In this document: positions 53,340-64,000 of the stretch, piece after piece
Numbering within the stretch: position 1 is the stretch's first letter
How the letters are laid out: every line of letters starts with the position of its first letter
From: Orthonyx spaldingii
Taxonomy: Eukaryota; Chordata; Aves; Passeriformes; Orthonychidae
NCBI GenBank assembly: GCA_013397795.1
Contig: VZTJ01004775.1
Coordinates: 1,140,119 to 1,204,118, forward strand
Direction of reading: 5' to 3'
DNA length: 64,000 nucleotides
Program-made: the position numbers and the translations under genes
The notes under the pieces: model-generated
The model's input: the letters and a program-made list of their open reading frames with translations, nothing else
What the model was told of the DNA's origin: nothing
Database searches by the model: none

Positions 53340-53720
53340 GTGCATTAATGACTGTCCTTACACGGAGCCTCGTCCTTCACAGGAAGGATTAAATAATAAT
53401 ATCATGTATTAAGTATCTTTCACTGCAATGGAAATTCATCGCACATATATCCGTAGGTAGAAGCAAGTTATAAATAATTAATATGATTACATGCAATACA
53501 TATCAAGCCGGCAACAGATTATGTATGCCAGTCTCATACTGCATCTGCTGGGATAGTATAATGTGATTTAGCAGATAAAACGCACTTATTATTTAAAAGG
53601 GTTATCAAATTTTGAAGCTACATTAAATTATACATTGAGTCATTGTGTTTCTGGGGGTGTATATACTCCTATAGTTTCTGTGTACAAATCAATCATGTTG
53701 GCTGTTAATCCTTTACACGT
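53340..53720. promoter_or_regulatory. Candidate conserved non-coding element
   Basis: An AT-rich but non-repetitive block with many TAAT, ATTA and TTTAAA-like words (for example ttataaataattaatatga, tgattacatgcaata, ttgagtcattgtg with an AP-1-like TGAGTCA). I see no mobile element in it. Conservation is only suspected. Confidence 0.2.
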
Positions 53721-54542
53721 GCATAACCCGGAGCACTAGACTGCAAGGAGTCAAAGCCCAACACAGCACAAAAATAAATGGGTTTTAACATGCACTCTGA
53801 GCTCGGCTCTAAAGGCAGGACAGACATACTGTGGACATTTTCTAGGAAGCAATACACAATTCAGGATTGCATTACACCCCAAATCTGTACTGCTTGATTG
53901 CAAACTGGAATGGTGTCTCAGCGTGTGTGCACACGTGCGTGTGAGCGATCTGAGACGTGTCCATTTCTGCTGTACTCATACAACATCCCCTCGGGCACAC
54001 CAGGTGCTTGGTCTTCACCCAGCTATTTGGCTGCCTCTCCATCGTGGAAGCAATAAGTCAATGACCACTCAGGAGAGAGCAAATGCTTCAGACAAAAAAA
54101 GAGGAAACAAAAGAGCCCCCTCTCTTTGTGCCACCCATTTGTGGTATTTCTGATTCATCTCAATAAGGCCAAGTGAAGCCTTCTTATACACAGTTCTGCC
54201 CATGTTCTGCATTCATAACCTCCATGCCAGTGCTGCTTTCTCTAACACAAGGTCTATGAGGAAATGTCTGACAAGTCTTCTAATATGTGCCACCTGGGAC
54301 CCAGCAACCCCTTTTCATTTTTCCCCTCACAAACAAGAATCTTTCTAGATACTCAGGTCTTCTGACAATAAAACATCTAGATCTTTGGGAATCTTCATCT
54401 TTTATGCATCTGGTTGAATAAATTAATATCAATTTACTCCATTCACATTGTCATTACAAGAGAACATGAAGGCTTTCACCCTGAAGAATTGTTAAAAATC
54501 TCTCATGCAGGACAAAGGTCCTATGTACAGCCACTGCAGTAT

Positions 54543-54560
54543 ACACACACACACACACAC
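54543..54560. repeat. (AC)9 microsatellite
   Basis: Nine uninterrupted AC units. Confidence 0.95.
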
Positions 54561-55921
54561 GCATCCCTGCCATAATCCCATTAACTCATAGATCAGTTTT
54601 GTTCAGAGTATGTTGGTATATGGTCACTCAATTTAAGAAGGCATCAGCAGAAACAGGAAGGATTCTTAGGAGCACAGGGTGATGGGGAGGCATGGGAGTG
54701 GGGAATAAAACTATGAGACAGAAGAGATGACTTCTACGCAGAAAATCCCTGATTTATCCAAAATAAAGGATAAGGTAGAAGCACAAGAAACAATGAAGCA
54801 TCACATCGCATCTGTCACACCTTCACACAGCAGGAACAAGAAAAGTGGGATTTTTTACACGATGCATGTGGAGCTCACTACCACAGAGTAACACTGAAGC
54901 CTAGAAGCCCAGCAGCACATAAAATAAAGCTAGGCACTTAGGCAGATAACAGAAACTACTGTAGTCACAGCATGTATTTATTAAATTGTGGTTACACATT
55001 TCTAGAAAATATACATTAACTCTCTAAACGTGTGCAGAAGTACTAAGTAAGAAAAGACAACTGTCAACGGAGTTGTCTGTCAAACTGACTAGAGTAAGAA
55101 CGACCACCTTCAGCTGCCCTTTTACATGTCAATTGTAGCAGCATTGCTAATATACTAATTTTGATAGCAGTCTAAGAAGTGTCACATCTGATGGTCTTCA
55201 TACCAAATTGAAAACCGACATTTTTCCTTCATGAACGTTACCGTTGCTACTGGCATTTATTCTGTATTCCTCCATATGACAAATGAGAATGTCAGGTCAC
55301 AGCAGTGCACCTCTTTTGGCTCCCTGTTACTTCCAGGCTTACAGAGAAAGCTCTCCTAGTTAATTACCATGCAAAGTGAGAACACAGATAACAACAAGTA
55401 GCACAGAAGTTAATATATTTGGCTTTTTTGCTGCACTGAGAGAGTCTGAACTACCACTAACCTCTTCTGCACTTGAGCTCACCTCCACCATTCCCCATTC
55501 CAGATCCCATTCCCTTTCTCTGCAAGAGCCTTGCCTTTATCTTTACAGCTTTTCCTACAACATCAATACTTACTTAGAAGGAAAATGTGAACAAAAGTTA
55601 CCTAGTAATTTCCCAACTGACTAGCTCATCATTAAAAAGGAACATAATCTCATAGGAATCATGGGCCAGAATCTCCACATTCTGTTATCCACCTACATTT
55701 ATCAGGGACGGCTGCTCTCACCAGTGCAGGCAGGACCTGGTGAGCAGAGGGGATGATACACTATTTTTTTTCGTAGATCTGCAACTAATCACTCCACCTC
55801 CCCTTAAAAACATTTATACATGTGTAGGAAAACGAGCTCATTCTATCACCCAGCAGAGATCAGCACAGAGACACAGCAACTCCACTCAAAGGCAGTGATT
55901 CATCAGTGCCCTATATAGTCA

Positions 55922-56169
55922 AAGGTGAGTGAATTTTAGGTTTAGTTAGGGACTTTTGGGGGACAGAGGTTTTGTTGGGGGGGTGGTGAGGTTGGGTTGG
56001 TTTGGGAGTTTTTGGTTGGGTTTTTCTGTTTGTTTCGAGAGGTTTGTGCAGCGGTTGTTTGTTGGTTGGTTTGGTTTTTTGGTTTTGTTGCTGTAGAGGT
56101 TTTTTATTAATTTTGGTGGTGGTGGTAATTTGGGGGATTTTGGTTTGATTTTTGTGGGTTTTTTGTATC
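55922..56169. repeat. GT-only low-complexity tract
   Basis: About 250 bp of the plus strand are nearly all G and T, with units such as GGTTTGG, GGTTGGG and TTTTTTGG, a GGGGGG run near 55977 and a GGT triplet run near 56117-56126. The neurexin pre-mRNA would be CA-rich here. The 88-residue open frame on the minus strand is a low-complexity artefact (Lys, Pro, Thr, Asn, Gln). Confidence 0.85.
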
Positions 56170-59100
56170 CCTTTCATAATTGGCAGAAACCATCCCCTCC
56201 TGTCTCCCTGGGTGGATCAAATCTTCATGAGCTTGGCCCACCAGTAATCTATGCTCCAATAAAGTAACGCCAGACAGCACTGAGGACCACACTCAGCAAG
56301 TCCTATATAACCACATCTCTTCAGATTAATATCCCTAAGCATTCCTGAAAAGTAATTTTCATAGTTTCACATTCACTCAGTGGTCAATTATCTTGCAGAG
56401 ATAGTAGATGGAGTTTGAGAATACATAAGAGTAGCTGAAGTTATGTGGATTTAGAATACCTTAATGGTGCTCATACAGCCTGTCAGAAAACAGAATTTTT
56501 AAGCCTCAGAAAATGACTTTTTGGCAAAAATTATCATACTGACATATTTATATTACCAATTGTTACCAGAGAAAACCACTGGAAATCAGACCCTTAAAAT
56601 TCAGTTCTTAACCATGTAATTCTGAACTGTGTATTTCATGAGACATCACAGAAATGTGTCCTCCTGGCAGTGAGACTTGGAATCACTGGCCATGGGCCAT
56701 CAGAGAGATGGATGAAGTCTAGCTGCCAGTCAGACAGCACCAAGACAGGAAGCCACAGAATAGCTGCTGCCCTAGAGGCCATGCTGCAGAAACTACATTA
56801 TTAGTCAAAATAGATGTACTTTTGAGAGAATTAATTCACATTTTCTATTAAAATTTGGTTTTGTAGATTTTTCAGCAAAAACACTCTTGGGTCAAGAGTG
56901 AATCTGTTTACATTTTTTACATTGTCAAATATGTTTCTCTGAAATCTCAAATATCACTTGCTCAAGTTTGTGAAAATCTTCCTATTTATCAGGCTATTAC
57001 TGCTTTGCCCCATATTAAACTTAAACAGCTGTTAGGTGTGAGCTTGTGACATGCTGAAAGAGGCTGATGGATCAATCAACACCATCTGGGTTCTGTCTCA
57101 CTTTTTGGTTCATTTGTGGGTTTGCACTTGAACAGGGGGAAAAGTTACCTTGGTGAAAACCATGAGCAGTTTCCTTCAGAAGGTTCTAGGAGCACTGCTT
57201 CTCAAGACTATAAGAATGAATTGAACAAAGACAAGGAACAGAGGCAAAAAGAATTATAACAGGTAATCCTAATAGCTCTGCTTGGCACATGTTTGTAACT
57301 CCGTGGTACCTGTACTCCCCTGCTCTTCACAGTCATGCTCCTTCCACTCCCCGATGCACGGACAGTCCTTGCATCTCTCTCAAACAATCTTGAAATGCCT
57401 CACAGTGGACACTCTTAAGTTTTCCTCTCAAGTTACAGGAAAGGGTATGGATCTTCCATGTTGCTGAAGCCAGGCTACTAGTCTCTTCCAGGAAAATAAC
57501 CACATATATCTCTGAAGGCAGTCAGTAACTTCTGCACCTCTAAAAATTATCATATACTGCTATTTTGGCCATCATACAGAACCTCAATCTAAAGCACAAT
57601 CCACTGAGGTAGGTAGACCTAAGTCCATAGTGTTTTTACTGAATACAAAATGAGTGTCCTGCTTACTCAGAGTAATGTTATTTCCATGTTTGTGAAGATA
57701 TGCAACAGGAGTTAAGGGACTTGAGCTGCACTGGAGTCTGGCTTCAGACTTTTCAAGTTCTGTGGACAAGAACTAATTGTCCTAATTCCTGTATTAGGAT
57801 GAACACACCTGGGAAAATCAGCAAGAAAAATCCCCCCAGCATAAAATCCCCCAAGAGGAGTTAGATAGTGCTTCATAGTAATCTAACTGAAGACATTTTA
57901 ACTGTTCAGTAATGGACCCAACCCTCCAAGATTTGTCCAAAAGCAAGCTAACCACTGGAAATGCTTGTTTCAACACAGAGTGCCTCTCTTATGCTTCTAT
58001 TTTCTACTTTATAACTTAGTCACACACTTTCTGCTATGTTGCCTTAGCTGAAATATTGCCCACTATTGCAGAAATGCTATGCAAGGTCCTGTGGTTCAGC
58101 TATTCAACACTGGGGAATAGGGGGGAGGGGGGAGAGAAAATGAGGAGAGAAAAATCCAAGTGGTCTTGAAACAATGGCAACTTAAAAAGTTAGGAAAGCT
58201 TTATTGAAAACTTAAGTTGGTGCATGGCACTGGACATTCCATTTCTGCTTTTACAAAAAGCTATGGAGGACTTCTACTTAACAAATTTAAGCACAAACAT
58301 ATTGCACATCTTATCCAATCTCAAACATTTTTAATGCATAATCACAAACTCAGATTAATCATTTCACTTAGAGACAGGAAGTATTCTTTTTGAAGCCTGG
58401 AAAGGGAAAGTAGTTTCTCTATGATAATCCCAGAGGCCAGTGGCAGCATCTGAACTATTCCCTATGTCTACCAAAGCCCTGACAGAGTCAGCTTTATTTT
58501 TCTTAACAGCAAGTGGTTGGGATTTGGGTTTGCTAATTAATGCTGTGGCATTTGGTCTTGTAATGCTGCAGAAGGTACAGGTTAAGGCTAGAGAGTTCAA
58601 CAATCACACTGCACAGCATGTTGGCATTTCATTGGAAATCTGCTGAAGTATTTACTGTACCAGGAATCTACTCAGTGTCATAGACTGGGCACTACCAGTG
58701 TCTTCAGAAAGATGAGAGAAAGACTACAAACACTGCCTTCTATGAGTACAAAAGGTTTCCATCTGGAAACTAGAAAATAAATTCATACATAAATTTGAAA
58801 GAAACACTGTGCAACAAAGTGATCCACCTTCAGTGGAATTTAGCAAGTACAGCTCCGTGTCAGGAGAAATGGTAGATAAGAAGTATAATTATCTTTTTCT
58901 TCCCTCCAAACTCAGTGTTTTACAAACCAGGACTGACGTGTGAACAAAGAGACTGAAAAAAAAAAAGTAGGTTTTATCACCACAACTTGTTTGAAAACCC
59001 AGCCTACAACTAGCTGGAAAATTAAAGGGCTACTAGACTATGAAGCAAACCAGAATTAACAGTGAGAGCAATAGCTAAGATACTCTGCACAGCCATTTTA

Positions 59101-59189
59101 TGTGCTTTTTGCAAAAATCGTATATGCTTCTTGCAAGAAATAGATGTGTCCATGGAAACAAAACTGTCTGCGCTATTCTGCATCCAAAG
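56170..59189. other. Unannotated intron sequence
   Basis: Mostly unique sequence. A possible heavily decayed MIR-like segment lies near 58360-58470 (gaggccagtggcagcatctg), too weak to call. The rest shows nothing I recognise. Confidence 0.5.
58118..58136. repeat. G-run cluster
   Basis: Two runs of six G residues separated by A, followed by GAG-rich sequence; a short G-quadruplex-prone stretch on the plus strand. Confidence 0.6.
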
Positions 59190-59330
59190 GCCTCATGGCA
59201 TTTTACAAAAGAAAGGAGCACCATTAACTTCCATTTTACAAAGGAAAAAACCTCAAGCATAAAGATTAATCTCAGAGCAGCAGTACCAGAATTTAGATCG
59301 TACAGCCCTTGCCCATGCAGTTGTTCTCAA
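59190..59330 (-). mobile_element. MIR-like SINE fragment, antisense
   Basis: The order ccattttacaaaggaaaaaa, cctcaagcataaagattaat, cagcagtaccagaatttaga and tacagcccttgcc follows antisense MIR. Heavily diverged. Confidence 0.4.
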
Positions 59331-59460
59331 ATCTCTCTCTTTTTCAAGTATGAAGAAAAACTATTTCTTCAAGGCTTCAGTGGATCTGACCAAGAGATAA
59401 ATGCTATTAACCTGAAGAGAACAGGACATAAGATCTAGAGAAGCCGAACATTCTAGAGCA

Positions 59461-59585
59461 TTGCCAGCAAGTAACATGAGGTGATCCCTTCCCTCTGCCC
59501 AGACCTGGTGAGGCCACATCTGTGTTGTGCCAGTTCTGGGCTCCTCAGTACAAGAGAGACTTGGAGCTCCTGGAGCGGGAGTTTC
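59461..59585 (+). mobile_element. Short CR1 LINE fragment, sense
   Basis: This stretch matches the CR1 pol C-terminal region: aggtgatcccttccctctg, cctggtgaggccacatctg, ccagttctgggctcctcag and gagagacttggagctcctgg follow in the normal CR1 order. It ends abruptly at about 59585 without the usual 3' tail. No reading frame is preserved. Confidence 0.8.
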
Positions 59586-60800
59586 TGTTCACCCCCTGCA
59601 GCTTGGCTTTAGCATGCTGAAAATTCAAGAGCTCACCAGTTTCCTGTACAAGCCCAAACAGCTGCTCAGGAAGGCAAAGGAATTATCAGCTCTCCAGGAC
59701 TATGGTTGCCCCATCCCTCACTATGGGAAGCTATCCTCAGTCATTTCTCAGTTTTCCAAGCTATAAAAACACAACTTGGCAGGTTCCACAATTTTCTGTG
59801 AGGAAACTCTAGGATTTTCATGCTTTGAAATAAGAACTTGAATTTAGCAGATGCACAGCACAGGTATTCAGGAGGCATCTTGTAGGCCATGTTCTTATGC
59901 TAGAAAAAAATTCTTGGCGAGTATCACAAGTATAACGCTATTAATGCTCCATAGTTGTGCTCTAGGATGGAACTCTCACAGACTTGACCTGGCAAAATTA
60001 GTTATTAAATAACTTCTTAACCAGAGAAAAAAATTAAGATAGTGTTTCATATAGACTGTTGCCAAAAGTAAGGTTCAGCCTCCTTGTAGGTTTGACCATA
60101 AATCTCCACCTCCCTCCTCTGCAGAGGATCTGGTAGTTACAGGCTGCCATAAACTATTAAACTTCAGATCCTGTTAAATGCAACATCAAATCTCACCATA
60201 AAATTTGAAGTCAAAAACTTGGGATGCTCTTTCAGTACAGTGAGGATTGAAGCCAAATCCATTCCCTAAACCATGCAAGATTTTGATGCTCTGTATGAGA
60301 TTGATTACAATGTAATTTGCTTTTCTGAGGTGTACAGCTTATGTCTGTCTCTCACTACTTCAGGTAAGCATGTCTGCTTGTCTTTCCCTTCTCATTTGCA
60401 ACAATGCTAAATAGGAACATTTTTGAAATTTCAAACAAATTTAATGGAACAACAATCTTGCTTCCCACCTAGTTGTCCACAGCATTTGCAATAGATAATC
60501 TATGGAAACAACTGACAATGCCAGCCAGACAATAAAAAAAAGAAAAAACCTAGGATGACAATATCTGGGACAGCATCTTGGTTTTGCATATCTTTTTCTA
60601 GATAATTAACTGCCCAAACTCACCATCACCTTCCTGCGTCTTCCCACCCTGGCTCCTAGGTGCCCAAAAATTCAGTATCCCCGTTTCTGTTTTAACTCCA
60701 TTACAGAGTACCTTCTGTACAAAACTGGAAACATATATTGACATTTACCTTGTGTTTTTCGTGGCAGTATAATGGAGCACTTGAGTGAAGACATCAGAGA

Positions 60801-61005
60801 ACCACAGAATCATAAAATAGCTTGGGTTGGAAGGGATCTTAAATATCATCTAGTTCCAATCCCCTGACATGAGTAGGGACACCTTTCACTAGACCAGGTT
60901 GCTCAGAGCCCCATTCTTCCTGGCCTTGAACATGTCCAGGGCTGGGGCACCCACAACTTCTCTGGGCAACCTGTTCCAGTGCCTCACCACCCTCACCCTT
61001 TCCAG
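60801..61005 (-). mobile_element. CR1 LINE 3' end, antisense
   Basis: This is a typical antisense CR1 3' end. It begins with the 8-bp-repeat tail region (cacagaatcataaaatagc), then ggttggaagggatctt, gaccaggttgctcagagcc and ggcaacctgttccagtgcc. It shares its layout with the copy at 63691-64000. Read on the minus strand, it has the same orientation as the neurexin transcript. Confidence 0.88.
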
Positions 61006-61395
61006 GTTACCTGTCCTTGTCTCCACTGTCTGTGTATTTGCTTCTTTCCCTTTAGTTTGACCAGCAGTTCCCTACTCAGCCACGGGGGTCTCTTGCCTTT
61101 CTTGCCTGATTTTGTTCTCCTGGGAACTGCTAGCTCCTGCACTCTATGGAAGACTTTCTTAAAGATCTACCAGTTCTGTTCCACTTCTTCGCCTGAGGGC
61201 AGTCTCCGAAGGGATGCCACTAACTATCTCCCTGAAGAGCCAGAAGCTTGTCTTCCTAAAGTTCAGCGGCATAACTTTATTCCTTACCTGATCCATATCC
61301 CTAAGGACTGCAAACTTCACCAATGCATGATCACTGTATCATTAATAGCTTTTAAAGCTGAGCTAAAGCACAGGAAAAGAAAACCTCTTCATTAA
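61006..61395. repeat. Possible avian interspersed repeat segment beside CR1
   Basis: Directly after the CR1 3' end the sequence stops following the CR1 copy at 63.7 kb. It still resembles repeat sequence I have seen next to CR1 in birds (for example cctgaagagccagaagctt, and a segment on a catgatcactg box). It carries an open frame at 60979-61395 with no recognisable domain. I cannot assign the family; it could be an internally deleted longer CR1 copy or another element into which CR1 inserted. Confidence 0.35.
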
Positions 61396-61400
61396 AATCA

Positions 61401-63690
61401 CTTAGCTGTCAGTGCTGGCCATAGGATTCTTTTCTCTACTGTTATTATTAAATTATTATTAATAATGCAATTCTTATTATAAGGGAGCAGCTGCAATTCA
61501 TGTGATTTCAAAAAAAAAAAAAATAGACAAAAAAATAAAAAAGGCAGCAAGTATTTAAAATGCTACTGCAACAGTAAATATCACCTCTGGCATACTTGTC
61601 CTGGAAGAACAGAGCACGATTTGGAATACCTAATTGAAATGTGCTACAGGAGATAAGGCTGGCTGCAGACACTGACATTTAAAAGCGGGAGACACCAAAC
61701 AAGACATGAAATATCACTGTTGCTGCCTCAAAGCAGAAAACCACTTTCACAGAACTGAAGTTTTCTCCTCCTCACCCCTTGCCCCTCCCCAGCTGACAGA
61801 CTCAGCAAGCAATTAACCCCTTCCCTGATGTCACCAGTAATACCACCCCCACAAAAATATAAAGGTTGCTACAATTTCATGTAGTTATTCCCTCCTGCAA
61901 ATCACGCAGCCCTGCACGAAGCAGCACATCTTCCCTCTTCCCATTCCTTCTGTGCAAAATCTTGTTTCTTCCCTGACACATCAACATGTCAAATTCCAGC
62001 ACACAAGATGCTGAAACCAGGCTCTCCTCCTGTCTAACCCTGCATGCCATCATGTGCACCCTGTGCCTACTGACCTCTGAGTAGAAGAACTGGTAAACTC
62101 CTCCTCAATTGGAATGGAATCTAGGGATAGTGCCAGAATACAGAGCTGAGGAAAAAATCCTTGCCACACAAGGGATATTATGACATGTTTGGCTGCTCAA
62201 GCTTTTGCTGCCGTAGTCAGAAGGAGCACGGTGCCTTTGAGTCATCTGATCTGGTGTTATGGACAAGCAACAAGGGACATAAATCCTGCAGATTCCATAA
62301 ATGCACAGTTTGCATCAACAACACTTCAAGCAAGAACTTAATTAGAACGTTACAGTTCATTAAAAGAGCACCAATTAGCTTTTCCAACTACATATTTTTT
62401 CCTATGCCAGGATAGCAAAGCAAAGATTGAGATGTGTATCAGAACCAAGCACCTTGTGCTGCTCAGTGAAATATCCCAGTGTTTTTGAAGGAACAGCCCT
62501 GGTCAAAAAGCTGGGTTTGAAATAGATGTTATAAAATATGCTGTGAAGTTTCTGAACTATTAGACTGTTCATGCCAATTGACTGATCACTGGTCTTGAGC
62601 AAAATAGGAAATCCTAGCCCAAAAGAAGACATTTTTAAATTTAAGATTTAGATTTTTCATTTCAGGTTATCAGTCAACACTTGCTTTCATACAGCACCAG
62701 TTGGTATCTCCTTGCTTCCCTGAAACAGGATGGGCCAAAGAAGGAGGTTCCTTTTTGTTGAACAATACAGCATGTGGAAAGGTCCATGGTGTTGCCAAAA
62801 GGAATCAGCAGACCTTTGTTCCTGAAGCTATTCTAGTCACTCCTGATAAGCAAATAAACAATAGTTCTATTCTCCCTCTGTTTTCAACTCAGACTTAGTT
62901 CTCAAGTCATCTGCCTGGGCTAGCTCACCTAGAGAAGCAGAAGTACTAGGAAGTATGTTAGAAATCTGCAATCCAAGTGCAGTTACACAACTGGAAAACA
63001 AGGAAGGGATGAGGCTGGTGTTCGGATACATTAGCAGATTGACAAAATCCTAAATTGACTCCAGCGTAGGCATGCATCAGGAACAAGGTACAGTAATACA
63101 CCAGGTTATGCAGGAGCCCAAGAAATGGTGAGAGAGCTGGGGAAAAGTATTTGAGCATATGCCTGAGCATGACAGCTTGCCTATGCTTTCCCCCATTTGA
63201 AGTTACTATTTCAAGCTCTTCCCTTCTCCAAGTGAACTCATCCCATTTGAATTTGAAAAGCCTGTAGACCAACAGTGAGATATCACTGAATTTCTGCTGG
63301 GGCTTTAATTGAGGCACACGTTCAGGTCCTCAGCATGCCAGTATGTATTCTTGAGCACAGATTTAAGTAAAAACATACCTTATTCCCTTCAATCTCCTTA
63401 TTCATCCCTTTCAATTTTTTTCTATTTTAAATAAATAAAAAACCTCCTTGCCAGTTCACTAAAATTTCTGTTATTTTAAGAATGGTTTTGAATGTGTCCA
63501 GAAACAGGTCCTTCCACCGAATCATGAAGGAAAATACATGTTGTAGGTTCCAATTTGAAATACAACTTACTTTTTGTAGCCCCTACTTGATTTTGCATCT
63601 TGTAAGATCACTTCACATTGGGGTGATCGGAGCAGCTGTTTCAGGCTGACACTTCAGTGGGCTTAGTGAGATAAATACCTCCTAGTTTTA
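61401..63690. other. Unannotated intron sequence
   Basis: AT-rich at 61438-61545, then unique sequence with no exon. A TATA-like aaaatataaagg near 61854-61865 has no supporting promoter context. Confidence 0.5.
61510..61523. repeat. Poly(A) run, 14 bases
   Basis: Fourteen A residues followed by further A-rich sequence to about 61542; no coding copy precedes it, only AT-rich sequence (61438-61478). Confidence 0.9.
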
Positions 63691-64000
63691 ATCATAGAAT
63701 GGTTTGGGCCAGAAGGGACCTCAAAGATCATCTAATTCCAACCTCCTGCCATGGGCAGGGACACCTTCCATTAGACCAGGTTGCTTAGAGCCCCATCCAA
63801 GCTGGCCTTGAACACCTCCAGGGCTGGGGCATGCACAACTTCTCTGGGCAACCTGTTCCAGTGTCTCACCAACCTCACAGTTAAGAATTTCCTCTGATTC
63901 TAAACCCACCATGTTTCAGTGTACAACCATTCCCCCTTGTCCCATCACTACATACTCTTGTAAAAACTCCCTCTCCAGCTCTCTGGTAGGCTCCCTCCAG
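63691..64000 (-). mobile_element. CR1 LINE 3' end, antisense, runs off window
   Basis: This copy starts with atcatagaatggtttgggcc and has agggacctcaaagatcatct, ttagaccaggttgcttagag, ggcaacctgttccagtgtc and the segment with cccttgtcccatcac and ctctccagctctctggtagg. These follow the antisense CR1 consensus order through to the window end, so the element continues past 64000. It is better preserved than the other copies. Confidence 0.9.

Larger units (their letters stand above)
18279..64000 (-). other. Upstream neurexin intron (partial), towards splice site 1
   Basis: At least 45.7 kb of intron precedes the 302-nt LNS2 exon. It ends cccttcctttccag at 18279. I searched the minus strand for the NRXN3 splice-site-1 microexon (expected to carry a peptide like GLAHLMM) by its invariant Met-Met codons and found none, so SS1 probably lies beyond position 64000. 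Contents are mobile-element fragments, simple repeats and unique non-coding sequence, itemised separately. Confidence 0.75.

Noticed and set aside
55911..56177. 88-residue Lys/Pro/Gln/Thr-rich frame
   Set aside because: Pure product of the GT-only tract.
58360..58470. Possible MIR-like fragment
   Set aside because: Only one phrase (gccagtggcagcatctgaac) fits; too weak to call.

Overview
The window looks like nuclear DNA from a bird. The evidence is several CR1 retrotransposon fragments (three in clear form, one older), two solo retroviral LTRs, a scatter of very old MIR-like SINE fragments, low CpG outside one LTR, and long non-coding stretches. I cannot name the species.

The only gene I can support is an alpha-neurexin, read on the minus strand and most likely NRXN3. 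Three exons are visible and together encode most of the second LNS (laminin-neurexin-sex hormone binding globulin) domain. In transcript order they are a 302-nt exon at 18278-17977, an alternative microexon at 13205-13161, and a 162-nt exon at 11368-11207. The microexon is splice site 2 (SS2). It is too short for open-reading-frame detection, and I found it by looking for the conserved insert between the two larger exons. It carries two in-frame donors, so transcripts can contain no insert, 8 residues or 15 residues. The pre-mRNA around it is rich in C and U.

Everything else is intron. Positions 1-11206 belong to the intron after the 162-nt exon; the next neurexin exon lies outside the window. 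Positions 18279-64000 belong to the very long intron before the 302-nt exon, towards splice site 1. That intron holds the CR1 copies (19.8-20.5 kb, 59.5 kb, 60.8-61.0 kb, and 63.7 kb to the end), a 730-bp solo LTR (47261-47990) with a near-perfect 6-bp target duplication, MIR-like pieces, simple repeats, a GT-only tract near 56 kb, and a few stretches that look like conserved regulatory elements. A second solo LTR (10055-10630) sits in the downstream intron just 577 bases beyond the 162-nt exon.

I see no bacterial-style operons, no CRISPR array, no tRNA or rRNA gene and no second protein-coding gene. The open frames elsewhere are short, lack splice signals or homology, and several come from low-complexity sequence.
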